A stretch of 64,000 bases of DNA from Capillidium heterosporum (lineage: Eukaryota > Entomophthoromycota > Entomophthoromycetes > Entomophthorales > Capillidiaceae): the NCBI GenBank assembly GCA_016630905.1, contig WBMQ01000003.1, forward strand, positions 3,038,001-3,102,000, in the 5' to 3' direction. The translations under genes and the position numbers were made by a program. Every line of letters starts with the position of its first letter. The first letter of the stretch is position 1. Below the pieces are notes generated by a model that was not told the origin of the DNA, made no database searches, and saw only the letters and a list, made by a program, of their open reading frames with translations. Of the stretch, positions 49,206-63,000 are shown piece by piece.

Positions 49206-49912
49206 GGTATAATATATGTCAACTTAGCTCTCAGGCTAAGTTGGGTGTCGAACATTGGAACATTAATTTTTCATAAGAAACCTATGATTTGGCTACTACT
49301 GGACAGAGCATTTTGGGATGATACAGTTACATATTCATCCCTGCGCTTTGAAATACCTACCATTCATTAGTATATATTCTAACTAATAGCGAAGTGCTCA
49401 AATTACCTAAGACCGATTTCTATTGAGAAGGTAAGTTTGGGATTTTGGACTTAATGCCGGATTTCTCTGATGGTTGACTTGCAGAGAAAGTGAATCCAAA
49501 ATGCGGAGGCGGACAGCAGTAATTAGGATAGTGACTCTCTGGTTCATTAAGAAAAGAGTTCACTGACAAGCCTCCAAATTATGCCTTGTTTCAGATCTAC
49601 CATATAAGGAGGACAAAGGAAGAAGAGAAAAAGGGACAGAGAGAAAAGACAGACAGAGAGAAAAAAACAGACAGAGAGAGAAAAGAGAGAGAGGATAAGA
49701 AGAGGACAAAAACGGGAAACAGACCACCAAACAAGAAGAAACAGATAGGAGGACAAAAAGGACGGTGAAAGAGCAAGAGGGAAGGAAAAAGAGTTTCTGG
49801 ATTGCTTTCATCAATAGAGGAAAAGAGAGCTTCTGAGTCGGTTTATCAGAATTGTTTGAGACCTTTCTTTTGAGTTCGCCCTAATTGTAGATTAAGTTTA
49901 GGTATAATATAT
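49206..49912. mobile_element. unclassified insertion of about 690 bp with a 12-bp flanking repeat
   Basis: GGTATAATATAT occurs at 49206-49217 and again at 49901-49912, and the older LTR sequence resumes right after. The insert starts with a short hairpin (CAACTTAG / CTAAGTTG around CTCTCAGG), has a GA-rich interior, and its composition differs from both neighbours. No coding frame of substance. A 12-bp duplication is longer than for LTR elements and would fit a LINE/SINE-like or Mutator-like insertion. Confidence 0.5.
49612..49765 (+). repeat. GA-rich low-complexity tract
   Basis: Runs of GACAGAGAGAAAA and GAGAGAGGAT-like units make the plus strand almost pure purine plus C. Open frames on both strands here arise only from this composition. 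Confidence 0.7.
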
Positions 49913-49968
49913 AAAAAAAGTTGATTGATGATCTTATACTAGAAATTGTAACAATTAAGATTATTACA

Positions 49969-50468
49969 CTACTTATAGAATGTTAAATTAGAATTATCTT
50001 CTAAATTATGATATAAATATCAAAGATTAAAGATAAGAAGAGAGAGGGATTTTTAGAGGATTAAAAGGGTTTTTATGAAAATTAGTCTAAATAAATAAAT
50101 ATATTCTTAGCTAGTAGTTTTACAAAGATAGAAAGTTTTAAAGATTTTTATTAGCTATAAAAGGTTTAACATATTTAAATTAGCTAGCCTATAATATGAT
50201 ATATATATCATATTCTATACTAAAGAACTTATTAAGTTTAGCCAAACCTACTTAATTAAAAGTCCAAGCTAATAGTTAGATACTTAGCAAAAGCAACTAG
50301 TTAACATACATTATAGAGTAGATAGAGTAAGAATAGTACAGCACATTTTAGTATATATTATTAGTATATACTATAAAGTAATAGAGTACTATTAGTAAAG
50401 AATAATTAGTAACTATCTAAGTAGTTATTATAGAAAAGATAAAGTAGAAATAGTAAGAAACAAAGAGT
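49969..50468. other. very AT-rich transition before the satellite
   Basis: No gene. The last 200 bp carry TAGTAAG- and AGATAAAGTAG-like words that look like heavily decayed satellite units. Confidence 0.4.
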
Positions 50469-51022
50469 GATTACTTAGATAGTACTACAGAATAAATAGA
50501 ATAAAGATAGTGAGAAATAATAAGTAATTACTTGTAGTGATTAATACAAAGTAGATAAAGTAAGGCACAAGAAAGGGATTTAATGATTACAGACATGGTT
50601 ACTATAGAGCAGACAGAAACAAATAAAGAAGAGGACAGAGTGGCTACTATAGTGGCTATACAGAAGCAATAAAAACAAGATAGAAAAGAGGGCAGAGTAG
50701 TAGCCACTGGCAGCTATACAAAAGTAAAAAAGGTGTAGAGTAGTGGCCTTTAGCAGCCACAGGAAGAACAAGAGTAAGGATAGGGAAGAGAGCTAAGTGG
50801 CCACAGGGGTGGCCATAGAAAGGACAAGAGTAGGGACAGGGAAGAGAGCAGAGTAGCCACAGGGGTGGCCACAGAAAGGAACAATAGTAGGAAGAGGGGA
50901 GAACAGCAGTAGTAAGCACCTATGGAGCTTACAGAAAGGAACAATAGTAAGGCTAGGAAGAAGGGACTAGTAAGCACCTACGGAGCTTACAGAAAGGAAC
51001 AAGAGTAAAGACAGCTCACAGG
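50469..51022 (+). repeat. diverged edge units of the 58-bp satellite
   Basis: About ten units of roughly 43-60 bp that become steadily more like the array consensus towards the right. The last (from 50970) differs only at one base in the AACAGGAG block. Each centres on a potential hairpin followed by a purine-rich stretch (AGAAAGGAACA in the right-hand units). Hairpin arms are at 50526-50542, 50641-50658, 50700-50717, 50743-50760, 50797-50816, 50853-50872 and 50912-50932, with different sequences. Confidence 0.75.
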
Positions 51023-54000
51023 CAATAGTAAGCACCTACGGAGCTTACAGAAAGGAACAGGAGTAAAGACAGCTCACAGGCAATAGTAAGCACCTACGGA
51101 GCTTACAGAAAGGAACAGGAGTAAAGACAGCTCACAGGCAATAGTAAGCACCTACGGAGCTTACAGAAAGGAACAGGAGTAAAGACAGCTCACAGGCAAT
51201 AGTAAGCACCTACGGAGCTTACAGAAAGGAACAGGAGTAAAGACAGCTCACAGGCAATAGTAAGCACCTACGGAGCTTACAGAAAGGAACAGGAGTAAAG
51301 ACAGCTCACAGGCAATAGTAAGCACCTACGGAGCTTACAGAAAGGAACAGGAGTAAAGACAGCTCACAGGCAATAGTAAGCACCTACGGAGCTTACAGAA
51401 AGGAACAGGAGTAAAGACAGCTCACAGGCAATAGTAAGCACCTACGGAGCTTACAGAAAGGAACAGGAGTAAAGACAGCTCACAGGCAATAGTAAGCACC
51501 TACGGAGCTTACAGAAAGGAACAGGAGTAAAGACAGCTCACAGGCAATAGTAAGCACCTACGGAGCTTACAGAAAGGAACAGGAGTAAAGACAGCTCACA
51601 GGCAATAGTAAGCACCTACGGAGCTTACAGAAAGGAACAGGAGTAAAGACAGCTCACAGGCAATAGTAAGCACCTACGGAGCTTACAGAAAGGAACAGGA
51701 GTAAAGACAGCTCACAGGCAATAGTAAGCACCTACGGAGCTTACAGAAAGGAACAGGAGTAAAGACAGCTCACAGGCAATAGTAAGCACCTACGGAGCTT
51801 ACAGAAAGGAACAGGAGTAAAGACAGCTCACAGGCAATAGTAAGCACCTACGGAGCTTACAGAAAGGAACAGGAGTAAAGACAGCTCACAGGCAATAGTA
51901 AGCACCTACGGAGCTTACAGAAAGGAACAGGAGTAAAGACAGCTCACAGGCAATAGTAAGCACCTACGGAGCTTACAGAAAGGAACAGGAGTAAAGACAG
52001 CTCACAGGCAATAGTAAGCACCTACGGAGCTTACAGAAAGGAACAGGAGTAAAGACAGCTCACAGGCAATAGTAAGCACCTACGGAGCTTACAGAAAGGA
52101 ACAGGAGTAAAGACAGCTCACAGGCAATAGTAAGCACCTACGGAGCTTACAGAAAGGAACAGGAGTAAAGACAGCTCACAGGCAATAGTAAGCACCTACG
52201 GAGCTTACAGAAAGGAACAGGAGTAAAGACAGCTCACAGGCAATAGTAAGCACCTACGGAGCTTACAGAAAGGAACAGGAGTAAAGACAGCTCACAGGCA
52301 ATAGTAAGCACCTACGGAGCTTACAGAAAGGAACAGGAGTAAAGACAGCTCACAGGCAATAGTAAGCACCTACGGAGCTTACAGAAAGGAACAGGAGTAA
52401 AGACAGCTCACAGGCAATAGTAAGCACCTACGGAGCTTACAGAAAGGAACAGGAGTAAAGACAGCTCACAGGCAATAGTAAGCACCTACGGAGCTTACAG
52501 AAAGGAACAGGAGTAAAGACAGCTCACAGGCAATAGTAAGCACCTACGGAGCTTACAGAAAGGAACAGGAGTAAAGACAGCTCACAGGCAATAGTAAGCA
52601 CCTACGGAGCTTACAGAAAGGAACAGGAGTAAAGACAGCTCACAGGCAATAGTAAGCACCTACGGAGCTTACAGAAAGGAACAGGAGTAAAGACAGCTCA
52701 CAGGCAATAGTAAGCACCTACGGAGCTTACAGAAAGGAACAGGAGTAAAGACAGCTCACAGGCAATAGTAAGCACCTACGGAGCTTACAGAAAGGAACAG
52801 GAGTAAAGACAGCTCACAGGCAATAGTAAGCACCTACGGAGCTTACAGAAAGGAACAGGAGTAAAGACAGCTCACAGGCAATAGTAAGCACCTACGGAGC
52901 TTACAGAAAGGAACAGGAGTAAAGACAGCTCACAGGCAATAGTAAGCACCTACGGAGCTTACAGAAAGGAACAGGAGTAAAGACAGCTCACAGGCAATAG
53001 TAAGCACCTACGGAGCTTACAGAAAGGAACAGGAGTAAAGACAGCTCACAGGCAATAGTAAGCACCTACGGAGCTTACAGAAAGGAACAGGAGTAAAGAC
53101 AGCTCACAGGCAATAGTAAGCACCTACGGAGCTTACAGAAAGGAACAGGAGTAAAGACAGCTCACAGGCAATAGTAAGCACCTACGGAGCTTACAGAAAG
53201 GAACAGGAGTAAAGACAGCTCACAGGCAATAGTAAGCACCTACGGAGCTTACAGAAAGGAACAGGAGTAAAGACAGCTCACAGGCAATAGTAAGCACCTA
53301 CGGAGCTTACAGAAAGGAACAGGAGTAAAGACAGCTCACAGGCAATAGTAAGCACCTACGGAGCTTACAGAAAGGAACAGGAGTAAAGACAGCTCACAGG
53401 CAATAGTAAGCACCTACGGAGCTTACAGAAAGGAACAGGAGTAAAGACAGCTCACAGGCAATAGTAAGCACCTACGGAGCTTACAGAAAGGAACAGGAGT
53501 AAAGACAGCTCACAGGCAATAGTAAGCACCTACGGAGCTTACAGAAAGGAACAGGAGTAAAGACAGCTCACAGGCAATAGTAAGCACCTACGGAGCTTAC
53601 AGAAAGGAACAGGAGTAAAGACAGCTCACAGGCAATAGTAAGCACCTACGGAGCTTACAGAAAGGAACAGGAGTAAAGACAGCTCACAGGCAATAGTAAG
53701 CACCTACGGAGCTTACAGAAAGGAACAGGAGTAAAGACAGCTCACAGGCAATAGTAAGCACCTACGGAGCTTACAGAAAGGAACAGGAGTAAAGACAGCT
53801 CACAGGCAATAGTAAGCACCTACGGAGCTTACAGAAAGGAACAGGAGTAAAGACAGCTCACAGGCAATAGTAAGCACCTACGGAGCTTACAGAAAGGAAC
53901 AGGAGTAAAGACAGCTCACAGGCAATAGTAAGCACCTACGGAGCTTACAGAAAGGAACAGGAGTAAAGACAGCTCACAGGCAATAGTAAGCACCTACGGA

Positions 54001-57000
54001 GCTTACAGAAAGGAACAGGAGTAAAGACAGCTCACAGGCAATAGTAAGCACCTACGGAGCTTACAGAAAGGAACAGGAGTAAAGACAGCTCACAGGCAAT
54101 AGTAAGCACCTACGGAGCTTACAGAAAGGAACAGGAGTAAAGACAGCTCACAGGCAATAGTAAGCACCTACGGAGCTTACAGAAAGGAACAGGAGTAAAG
54201 ACAGCTCACAGGCAATAGTAAGCACCTACGGAGCTTACAGAAAGGAACAGGAGTAAAGACAGCTCACAGGCAATAGTAAGCACCTACGGAGCTTACAGAA
54301 AGGAACAGGAGTAAAGACAGCTCACAGGCAATAGTAAGCACCTACGGAGCTTACAGAAAGGAACAGGAGTAAAGACAGCTCACAGGCAATAGTAAGCACC
54401 TACGGAGCTTACAGAAAGGAACAGGAGTAAAGACAGCTCACAGGCAATAGTAAGCACCTACGGAGCTTACAGAAAGGAACAGGAGTAAAGACAGCTCACA
54501 GGCAATAGTAAGCACCTACGGAGCTTACAGAAAGGAACAGGAGTAAAGACAGCTCACAGGCAATAGTAAGCACCTACGGAGCTTACAGAAAGGAACAGGA
54601 GTAAAGACAGCTCACAGGCAATAGTAAGCACCTACGGAGCTTACAGAAAGGAACAGGAGTAAAGACAGCTCACAGGCAATAGTAAGCACCTACGGAGCTT
54701 ACAGAAAGGAACAGGAGTAAAGACAGCTCACAGGCAATAGTAAGCACCTACGGAGCTTACAGAAAGGAACAGGAGTAAAGACAGCTCACAGGCAATAGTA
54801 AGCACCTACGGAGCTTACAGAAAGGAACAGGAGTAAAGACAGCTCACAGGCAATAGTAAGCACCTACGGAGCTTACAGAAAGGAACAGGAGTAAAGACAG
54901 CTCACAGGCAATAGTAAGCACCTACGGAGCTTACAGAAAGGAACAGGAGTAAAGACAGCTCACAGGCAATAGTAAGCACCTACGGAGCTTACAGAAAGGA
55001 ACAGGAGTAAAGACAGCTCACAGGCAATAGTAAGCACCTACGGAGCTTACAGAAAGGAACAGGAGTAAAGACAGCTCACAGGCAATAGTAAGCACCTACG
55101 GAGCTTACAGAAAGGAACAGGAGTAAAGACAGCTCACAGGCAATAGTAAGCACCTACGGAGCTTACAGAAAGGAACAGGAGTAAAGACAGCTCACAGGCA
55201 ATAGTAAGCACCTACGGAGCTTACAGAAAGGAACAGGAGTAAAGACAGCTCACAGGCAATAGTAAGCACCTACGGAGCTTACAGAAAGGAACAGGAGTAA
55301 AGACAGCTCACAGGCAATAGTAAGCACCTACGGAGCTTACAGAAAGGAACAGGAGTAAAGACAGCTCACAGGCAATAGTAAGCACCTACGGAGCTTACAG
55401 AAAGGAACAGGAGTAAAGACAGCTCACAGGCAATAGTAAGCACCTACGGAGCTTACAGAAAGGAACAGGAGTAAAGACAGCTCACAGGCAATAGTAAGCA
55501 CCTACGGAGCTTACAGAAAGGAACAGGAGTAAAGACAGCTCACAGGCAATAGTAAGCACCTACGGAGCTTACAGAAAGGAACAGGAGTAAAGACAGCTCA
55601 CAGGCAATAGTAAGCACCTACGGAGCTTACAGAAAGGAACAGGAGTAAAGACAGCTCACAGGCAATAGTAAGCACCTACGGAGCTTACAGAAAGGAACAG
55701 GAGTAAAGACAGCTCACAGGCAATAGTAAGCACCTACGGAGCTTACAGAAAGGAACAGGAGTAAAGACAGCTCACAGGCAATAGTAAGCACCTACGGAGC
55801 TTACAGAAAGGAACAGGAGTAAAGACAGCTCACAGGCAATAGTAAGCACCTACGGAGCTTACAGAAAGGAACAGGAGTAAAGACAGCTCACAGGCAATAG
55901 TAAGCACCTACGGAGCTTACAGAAAGGAACAGGAGTAAAGACAGCTCACAGGCAATAGTAAGCACCTACGGAGCTTACAGAAAGGAACAGGAGTAAAGAC
56001 AGCTCACAGGCAATAGTAAGCACCTACGGAGCTTACAGAAAGGAACAGGAGTAAAGACAGCTCACAGGCAATAGTAAGCACCTACGGAGCTTACAGAAAG
56101 GAACAGGAGTAAAGACAGCTCACAGGCAATAGTAAGCACCTACGGAGCTTACAGAAAGGAACAGGAGTAAAGACAGCTCACAGGCAATAGTAAGCACCTA
56201 CGGAGCTTACAGAAAGGAACAGGAGTAAAGACAGCTCACAGGCAATAGTAAGCACCTACGGAGCTTACAGAAAGGAACAGGAGTAAAGACAGCTCACAGG
56301 CAATAGTAAGCACCTACGGAGCTTACAGAAAGGAACAGGAGTAAAGACAGCTCACAGGCAATAGTAAGCACCTACGGAGCTTACAGAAAGGAACAGGAGT
56401 AAAGACAGCTCACAGGCAATAGTAAGCACCTACGGAGCTTACAGAAAGGAACAGGAGTAAAGACAGCTCACAGGCAATAGTAAGCACCTACGGAGCTTAC
56501 AGAAAGGAACAGGAGTAAAGACAGCTCACAGGCAATAGTAAGCACCTACGGAGCTTACAGAAAGGAACAGGAGTAAAGACAGCTCACAGGCAATAGTAAG
56601 CACCTACGGAGCTTACAGAAAGGAACAGGAGTAAAGACAGCTCACAGGCAATAGTAAGCACCTACGGAGCTTACAGAAAGGAACAGGAGTAAAGACAGCT
56701 CACAGGCAATAGTAAGCACCTACGGAGCTTACAGAAAGGAACAGGAGTAAAGACAGCTCACAGGCAATAGTAAGCACCTACGGAGCTTACAGAAAGGAAC
56801 AGGAGTAAAGACAGCTCACAGGCAATAGTAAGCACCTACGGAGCTTACAGAAAGGAACAGGAGTAAAGACAGCTCACAGGCAATAGTAAGCACCTACGGA
56901 GCTTACAGAAAGGAACAGGAGTAAAGACAGCTCACAGGCAATAGTAAGCACCTACGGAGCTTACAGAAAGGAACAGGAGTAAAGACAGCTCACAGGCAAT

Positions 57001-60000
57001 AGTAAGCACCTACGGAGCTTACAGAAAGGAACAGGAGTAAAGACAGCTCACAGGCAATAGTAAGCACCTACGGAGCTTACAGAAAGGAACAGGAGTAAAG
57101 ACAGCTCACAGGCAATAGTAAGCACCTACGGAGCTTACAGAAAGGAACAGGAGTAAAGACAGCTCACAGGCAATAGTAAGCACCTACGGAGCTTACAGAA
57201 AGGAACAGGAGTAAAGACAGCTCACAGGCAATAGTAAGCACCTACGGAGCTTACAGAAAGGAACAGGAGTAAAGACAGCTCACAGGCAATAGTAAGCACC
57301 TACGGAGCTTACAGAAAGGAACAGGAGTAAAGACAGCTCACAGGCAATAGTAAGCACCTACGGAGCTTACAGAAAGGAACAGGAGTAAAGACAGCTCACA
57401 GGCAATAGTAAGCACCTACGGAGCTTACAGAAAGGAACAGGAGTAAAGACAGCTCACAGGCAATAGTAAGCACCTACGGAGCTTACAGAAAGGAACAGGA
57501 GTAAAGACAGCTCACAGGCAATAGTAAGCACCTACGGAGCTTACAGAAAGGAACAGGAGTAAAGACAGCTCACAGGCAATAGTAAGCACCTACGGAGCTT
57601 ACAGAAAGGAACAGGAGTAAAGACAGCTCACAGGCAATAGTAAGCACCTACGGAGCTTACAGAAAGGAACAGGAGTAAAGACAGCTCACAGGCAATAGTA
57701 AGCACCTACGGAGCTTACAGAAAGGAACAGGAGTAAAGACAGCTCACAGGCAATAGTAAGCACCTACGGAGCTTACAGAAAGGAACAGGAGTAAAGACAG
57801 CTCACAGGCAATAGTAAGCACCTACGGAGCTTACAGAAAGGAACAGGAGTAAAGACAGCTCACAGGCAATAGTAAGCACCTACGGAGCTTACAGAAAGGA
57901 ACAGGAGTAAAGACAGCTCACAGGCAATAGTAAGCACCTACGGAGCTTACAGAAAGGAACAGGAGTAAAGACAGCTCACAGGCAATAGTAAGCACCTACG
58001 GAGCTTACAGAAAGGAACAGGAGTAAAGACAGCTCACAGGCAATAGTAAGCACCTACGGAGCTTACAGAAAGGAACAGGAGTAAAGACAGCTCACAGGCA
58101 ATAGTAAGCACCTACGGAGCTTACAGAAAGGAACAGGAGTAAAGACAGCTCACAGGCAATAGTAAGCACCTACGGAGCTTACAGAAAGGAACAGGAGTAA
58201 AGACAGCTCACAGGCAATAGTAAGCACCTACGGAGCTTACAGAAAGGAACAGGAGTAAAGACAGCTCACAGGCAATAGTAAGCACCTACGGAGCTTACAG
58301 AAAGGAACAGGAGTAAAGACAGCTCACAGGCAATAGTAAGCACCTACGGAGCTTACAGAAAGGAACAGGAGTAAAGACAGCTCACAGGCAATAGTAAGCA
58401 CCTACGGAGCTTACAGAAAGGAACAGGAGTAAAGACAGCTCACAGGCAATAGTAAGCACCTACGGAGCTTACAGAAAGGAACAGGAGTAAAGACAGCTCA
58501 CAGGCAATAGTAAGCACCTACGGAGCTTACAGAAAGGAACAGGAGTAAAGACAGCTCACAGGCAATAGTAAGCACCTACGGAGCTTACAGAAAGGAACAG
58601 GAGTAAAGACAGCTCACAGGCAATAGTAAGCACCTACGGAGCTTACAGAAAGGAACAGGAGTAAAGACAGCTCACAGGCAATAGTAAGCACCTACGGAGC
58701 TTACAGAAAGGAACAGGAGTAAAGACAGCTCACAGGCAATAGTAAGCACCTACGGAGCTTACAGAAAGGAACAGGAGTAAAGACAGCTCACAGGCAATAG
58801 TAAGCACCTACGGAGCTTACAGAAAGGAACAGGAGTAAAGACAGCTCACAGGCAATAGTAAGCACCTACGGAGCTTACAGAAAGGAACAGGAGTAAAGAC
58901 AGCTCACAGGCAATAGTAAGCACCTACGGAGCTTACAGAAAGGAACAGGAGTAAAGACAGCTCACAGGCAATAGTAAGCACCTACGGAGCTTACAGAAAG
59001 GAACAGGAGTAAAGACAGCTCACAGGCAATAGTAAGCACCTACGGAGCTTACAGAAAGGAACAGGAGTAAAGACAGCTCACAGGCAATAGTAAGCACCTA
59101 CGGAGCTTACAGAAAGGAACAGGAGTAAAGACAGCTCACAGGCAATAGTAAGCACCTACGGAGCTTACAGAAAGGAACAGGAGTAAAGACAGCTCACAGG
59201 CAATAGTAAGCACCTACGGAGCTTACAGAAAGGAACAGGAGTAAAGACAGCTCACAGGCAATAGTAAGCACCTACGGAGCTTACAGAAAGGAACAGGAGT
59301 AAAGACAGCTCACAGGCAATAGTAAGCACCTACGGAGCTTACAGAAAGGAACAGGAGTAAAGACAGCTCACAGGCAATAGTAAGCACCTACGGAGCTTAC
59401 AGAAAGGAACAGGAGTAAAGACAGCTCACAGGCAATAGTAAGCACCTACGGAGCTTACAGAAAGGAACAGGAGTAAAGACAGCTCACAGGCAATAGTAAG
59501 CACCTACGGAGCTTACAGAAAGGAACAGGAGTAAAGACAGCTCACAGGCAATAGTAAGCACCTACGGAGCTTACAGAAAGGAACAGGAGTAAAGACAGCT
59601 CACAGGCAATAGTAAGCACCTACGGAGCTTACAGAAAGGAACAGGAGTAAAGACAGCTCACAGGCAATAGTAAGCACCTACGGAGCTTACAGAAAGGAAC
59701 AGGAGTAAAGACAGCTCACAGGCAATAGTAAGCACCTACGGAGCTTACAGAAAGGAACAGGAGTAAAGACAGCTCACAGGCAATAGTAAGCACCTACGGA
59801 GCTTACAGAAAGGAACAGGAGTAAAGACAGCTCACAGGCAATAGTAAGCACCTACGGAGCTTACAGAAAGGAACAGGAGTAAAGACAGCTCACAGGCAAT
59901 AGTAAGCACCTACGGAGCTTACAGAAAGGAACAGGAGTAAAGACAGCTCACAGGCAATAGTAAGCACCTACGGAGCTTACAGAAAGGAACAGGAGTAAAG

Positions 60001-63000
60001 ACAGCTCACAGGCAATAGTAAGCACCTACGGAGCTTACAGAAAGGAACAGGAGTAAAGACAGCTCACAGGCAATAGTAAGCACCTACGGAGCTTACAGAA
60101 AGGAACAGGAGTAAAGACAGCTCACAGGCAATAGTAAGCACCTACGGAGCTTACAGAAAGGAACAGGAGTAAAGACAGCTCACAGGCAATAGTAAGCACC
60201 TACGGAGCTTACAGAAAGGAACAGGAGTAAAGACAGCTCACAGGCAATAGTAAGCACCTACGGAGCTTACAGAAAGGAACAGGAGTAAAGACAGCTCACA
60301 GGCAATAGTAAGCACCTACGGAGCTTACAGAAAGGAACAGGAGTAAAGACAGCTCACAGGCAATAGTAAGCACCTACGGAGCTTACAGAAAGGAACAGGA
60401 GTAAAGACAGCTCACAGGCAATAGTAAGCACCTACGGAGCTTACAGAAAGGAACAGGAGTAAAGACAGCTCACAGGCAATAGTAAGCACCTACGGAGCTT
60501 ACAGAAAGGAACAGGAGTAAAGACAGCTCACAGGCAATAGTAAGCACCTACGGAGCTTACAGAAAGGAACAGGAGTAAAGACAGCTCACAGGCAATAGTA
60601 AGCACCTACGGAGCTTACAGAAAGGAACAGGAGTAAAGACAGCTCACAGGCAATAGTAAGCACCTACGGAGCTTACAGAAAGGAACAGGAGTAAAGACAG
60701 CTCACAGGCAATAGTAAGCACCTACGGAGCTTACAGAAAGGAACAGGAGTAAAGACAGCTCACAGGCAATAGTAAGCACCTACGGAGCTTACAGAAAGGA
60801 ACAGGAGTAAAGACAGCTCACAGGCAATAGTAAGCACCTACGGAGCTTACAGAAAGGAACAGGAGTAAAGACAGCTCACAGGCAATAGTAAGCACCTACG
60901 GAGCTTACAGAAAGGAACAGGAGTAAAGACAGCTCACAGGCAATAGTAAGCACCTACGGAGCTTACAGAAAGGAACAGGAGTAAAGACAGCTCACAGGCA
61001 ATAGTAAGCACCTACGGAGCTTACAGAAAGGAACAGGAGTAAAGACAGCTCACAGGCAATAGTAAGCACCTACGGAGCTTACAGAAAGGAACAGGAGTAA
61101 AGACAGCTCACAGGCAATAGTAAGCACCTACGGAGCTTACAGAAAGGAACAGGAGTAAAGACAGCTCACAGGCAATAGTAAGCACCTACGGAGCTTACAG
61201 AAAGGAACAGGAGTAAAGACAGCTCACAGGCAATAGTAAGCACCTACGGAGCTTACAGAAAGGAACAGGAGTAAAGACAGCTCACAGGCAATAGTAAGCA
61301 CCTACGGAGCTTACAGAAAGGAACAGGAGTAAAGACAGCTCACAGGCAATAGTAAGCACCTACGGAGCTTACAGAAAGGAACAGGAGTAAAGACAGCTCA
61401 CAGGCAATAGTAAGCACCTACGGAGCTTACAGAAAGGAACAGGAGTAAAGACAGCTCACAGGCAATAGTAAGCACCTACGGAGCTTACAGAAAGGAACAG
61501 GAGTAAAGACAGCTCACAGGCAATAGTAAGCACCTACGGAGCTTACAGAAAGGAACAGGAGTAAAGACAGCTCACAGGCAATAGTAAGCACCTACGGAGC
61601 TTACAGAAAGGAACAGGAGTAAAGACAGCTCACAGGCAATAGTAAGCACCTACGGAGCTTACAGAAAGGAACAGGAGTAAAGACAGCTCACAGGCAATAG
61701 TAAGCACCTACGGAGCTTACAGAAAGGAACAGGAGTAAAGACAGCTCACAGGCAATAGTAAGCACCTACGGAGCTTACAGAAAGGAACAGGAGTAAAGAC
61801 AGCTCACAGGCAATAGTAAGCACCTACGGAGCTTACAGAAAGGAACAGGAGTAAAGACAGCTCACAGGCAATAGTAAGCACCTACGGAGCTTACAGAAAG
61901 GAACAGGAGTAAAGACAGCTCACAGGCAATAGTAAGCACCTACGGAGCTTACAGAAAGGAACAGGAGTAAAGACAGCTCACAGGCAATAGTAAGCACCTA
62001 CGGAGCTTACAGAAAGGAACAGGAGTAAGACAGCTCACAGGCAATAGTAAGCACCTACGGAGCTTACAGAAAGGAACAGGAGTAAAGACAGCTCACAGGC
62101 AATAGTAAGCACCTACGGAGCTTACAGAAAGGAACAGGAGTAAAGACAGCTCACAGGCAATAGTAAGCACCTACGGAGCTTACAGAAAGGAACAGGAGTA
62201 AAGACAGCTCACAGGCAATAGTAAGCACCTACGGAGCTTACAGAAAGGAACAGGAGTAAAGACAGCTCACAGGCAATAGTAAGCACCTACGGAGCTTACA
62301 GAAAGGAACAGGAGTAAAGACAGCTCACAGGCAATAGTAAGCACCTACGGAGCTTACAGAAAGGAACAGGAGTAAAGACAGCTCACAGGCAATAGTAAGC
62401 ACCTACGGAGCTTACAGAAAGGAACAGGAGTAAAGACAGCTCACAGGCAATAGTAAGCACCTACGGAGCTTACAGAAAGGAACAGGAGTAAAGACAGCTC
62501 ACAGGCAATAGTAAGCACCTACGGAGCTTACAGAAAGGAACAGGAGTAAAGACAGCTCACAGGCAATAGTAAGCACCTACGGAGCTTACAGAAAGGAACA
62601 GGAGTAAAGACAGCTCACAGGCAATAGTAAGCACCTACGGAGCTTACAGAAAGGAACAGGAGTAAAGACAGCTCACAGGCAATAGTAAGCACCTACGGAG
62701 CTTACAGAAAGGAACAGGAGTAAAGACAGCTCACAGGCAATAGTAAGCACCTACGGAGCTTACAGAAAGGAACAGGAGTAAAGACAGCTCACAGGCAATA
62801 GTAAGCACCTACGGAGCTTACAGAAAGGAACAGGAGTAAAGACAGCTCACAGGCAATAGTAAGCACCTACGGAGCTTACAGAAAGGAACAGGAGTAAAGA
62901 CAGCTCACAGGCAATAGTAAGCACCTACGGAGCTTACAGAAAGGAACAGGAGTAAAGACAGCTCACAGGCAATAGTAAGCACCTACGGAGCTTACAGAAA

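Larger units (their letters stand above)
47413..49968 (-). mobile_element. old LTR copy, split by two later insertions
   Basis: Bases 47413-47993 and 48923-49217 plus 49913-49968 together read as one inverted LTR related to the young element at 25.4-28.3 kb (shared blocks include the CTTATAGCC, CAGATTTCTGTTC and TGTAACAA regions). It is interrupted by a second LTR (47994-48922) and by a roughly 690-bp insert (49218-49912). It is strongly decayed, AT-shifted, and clearly older than both insertions. I saw no target duplication at its outer ends. Confidence 0.7.

Noticed and set aside
49560-49814. Long Ser/Leu/Phe-rich frames on the minus strand
   Set aside because: They result from the GA-rich tract and have no coding context.
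50580-50977. Hydrophobic frames on the minus strand near the satellite
   Set aside because: They are translations of the diverged satellite units in low-complexity sequence.
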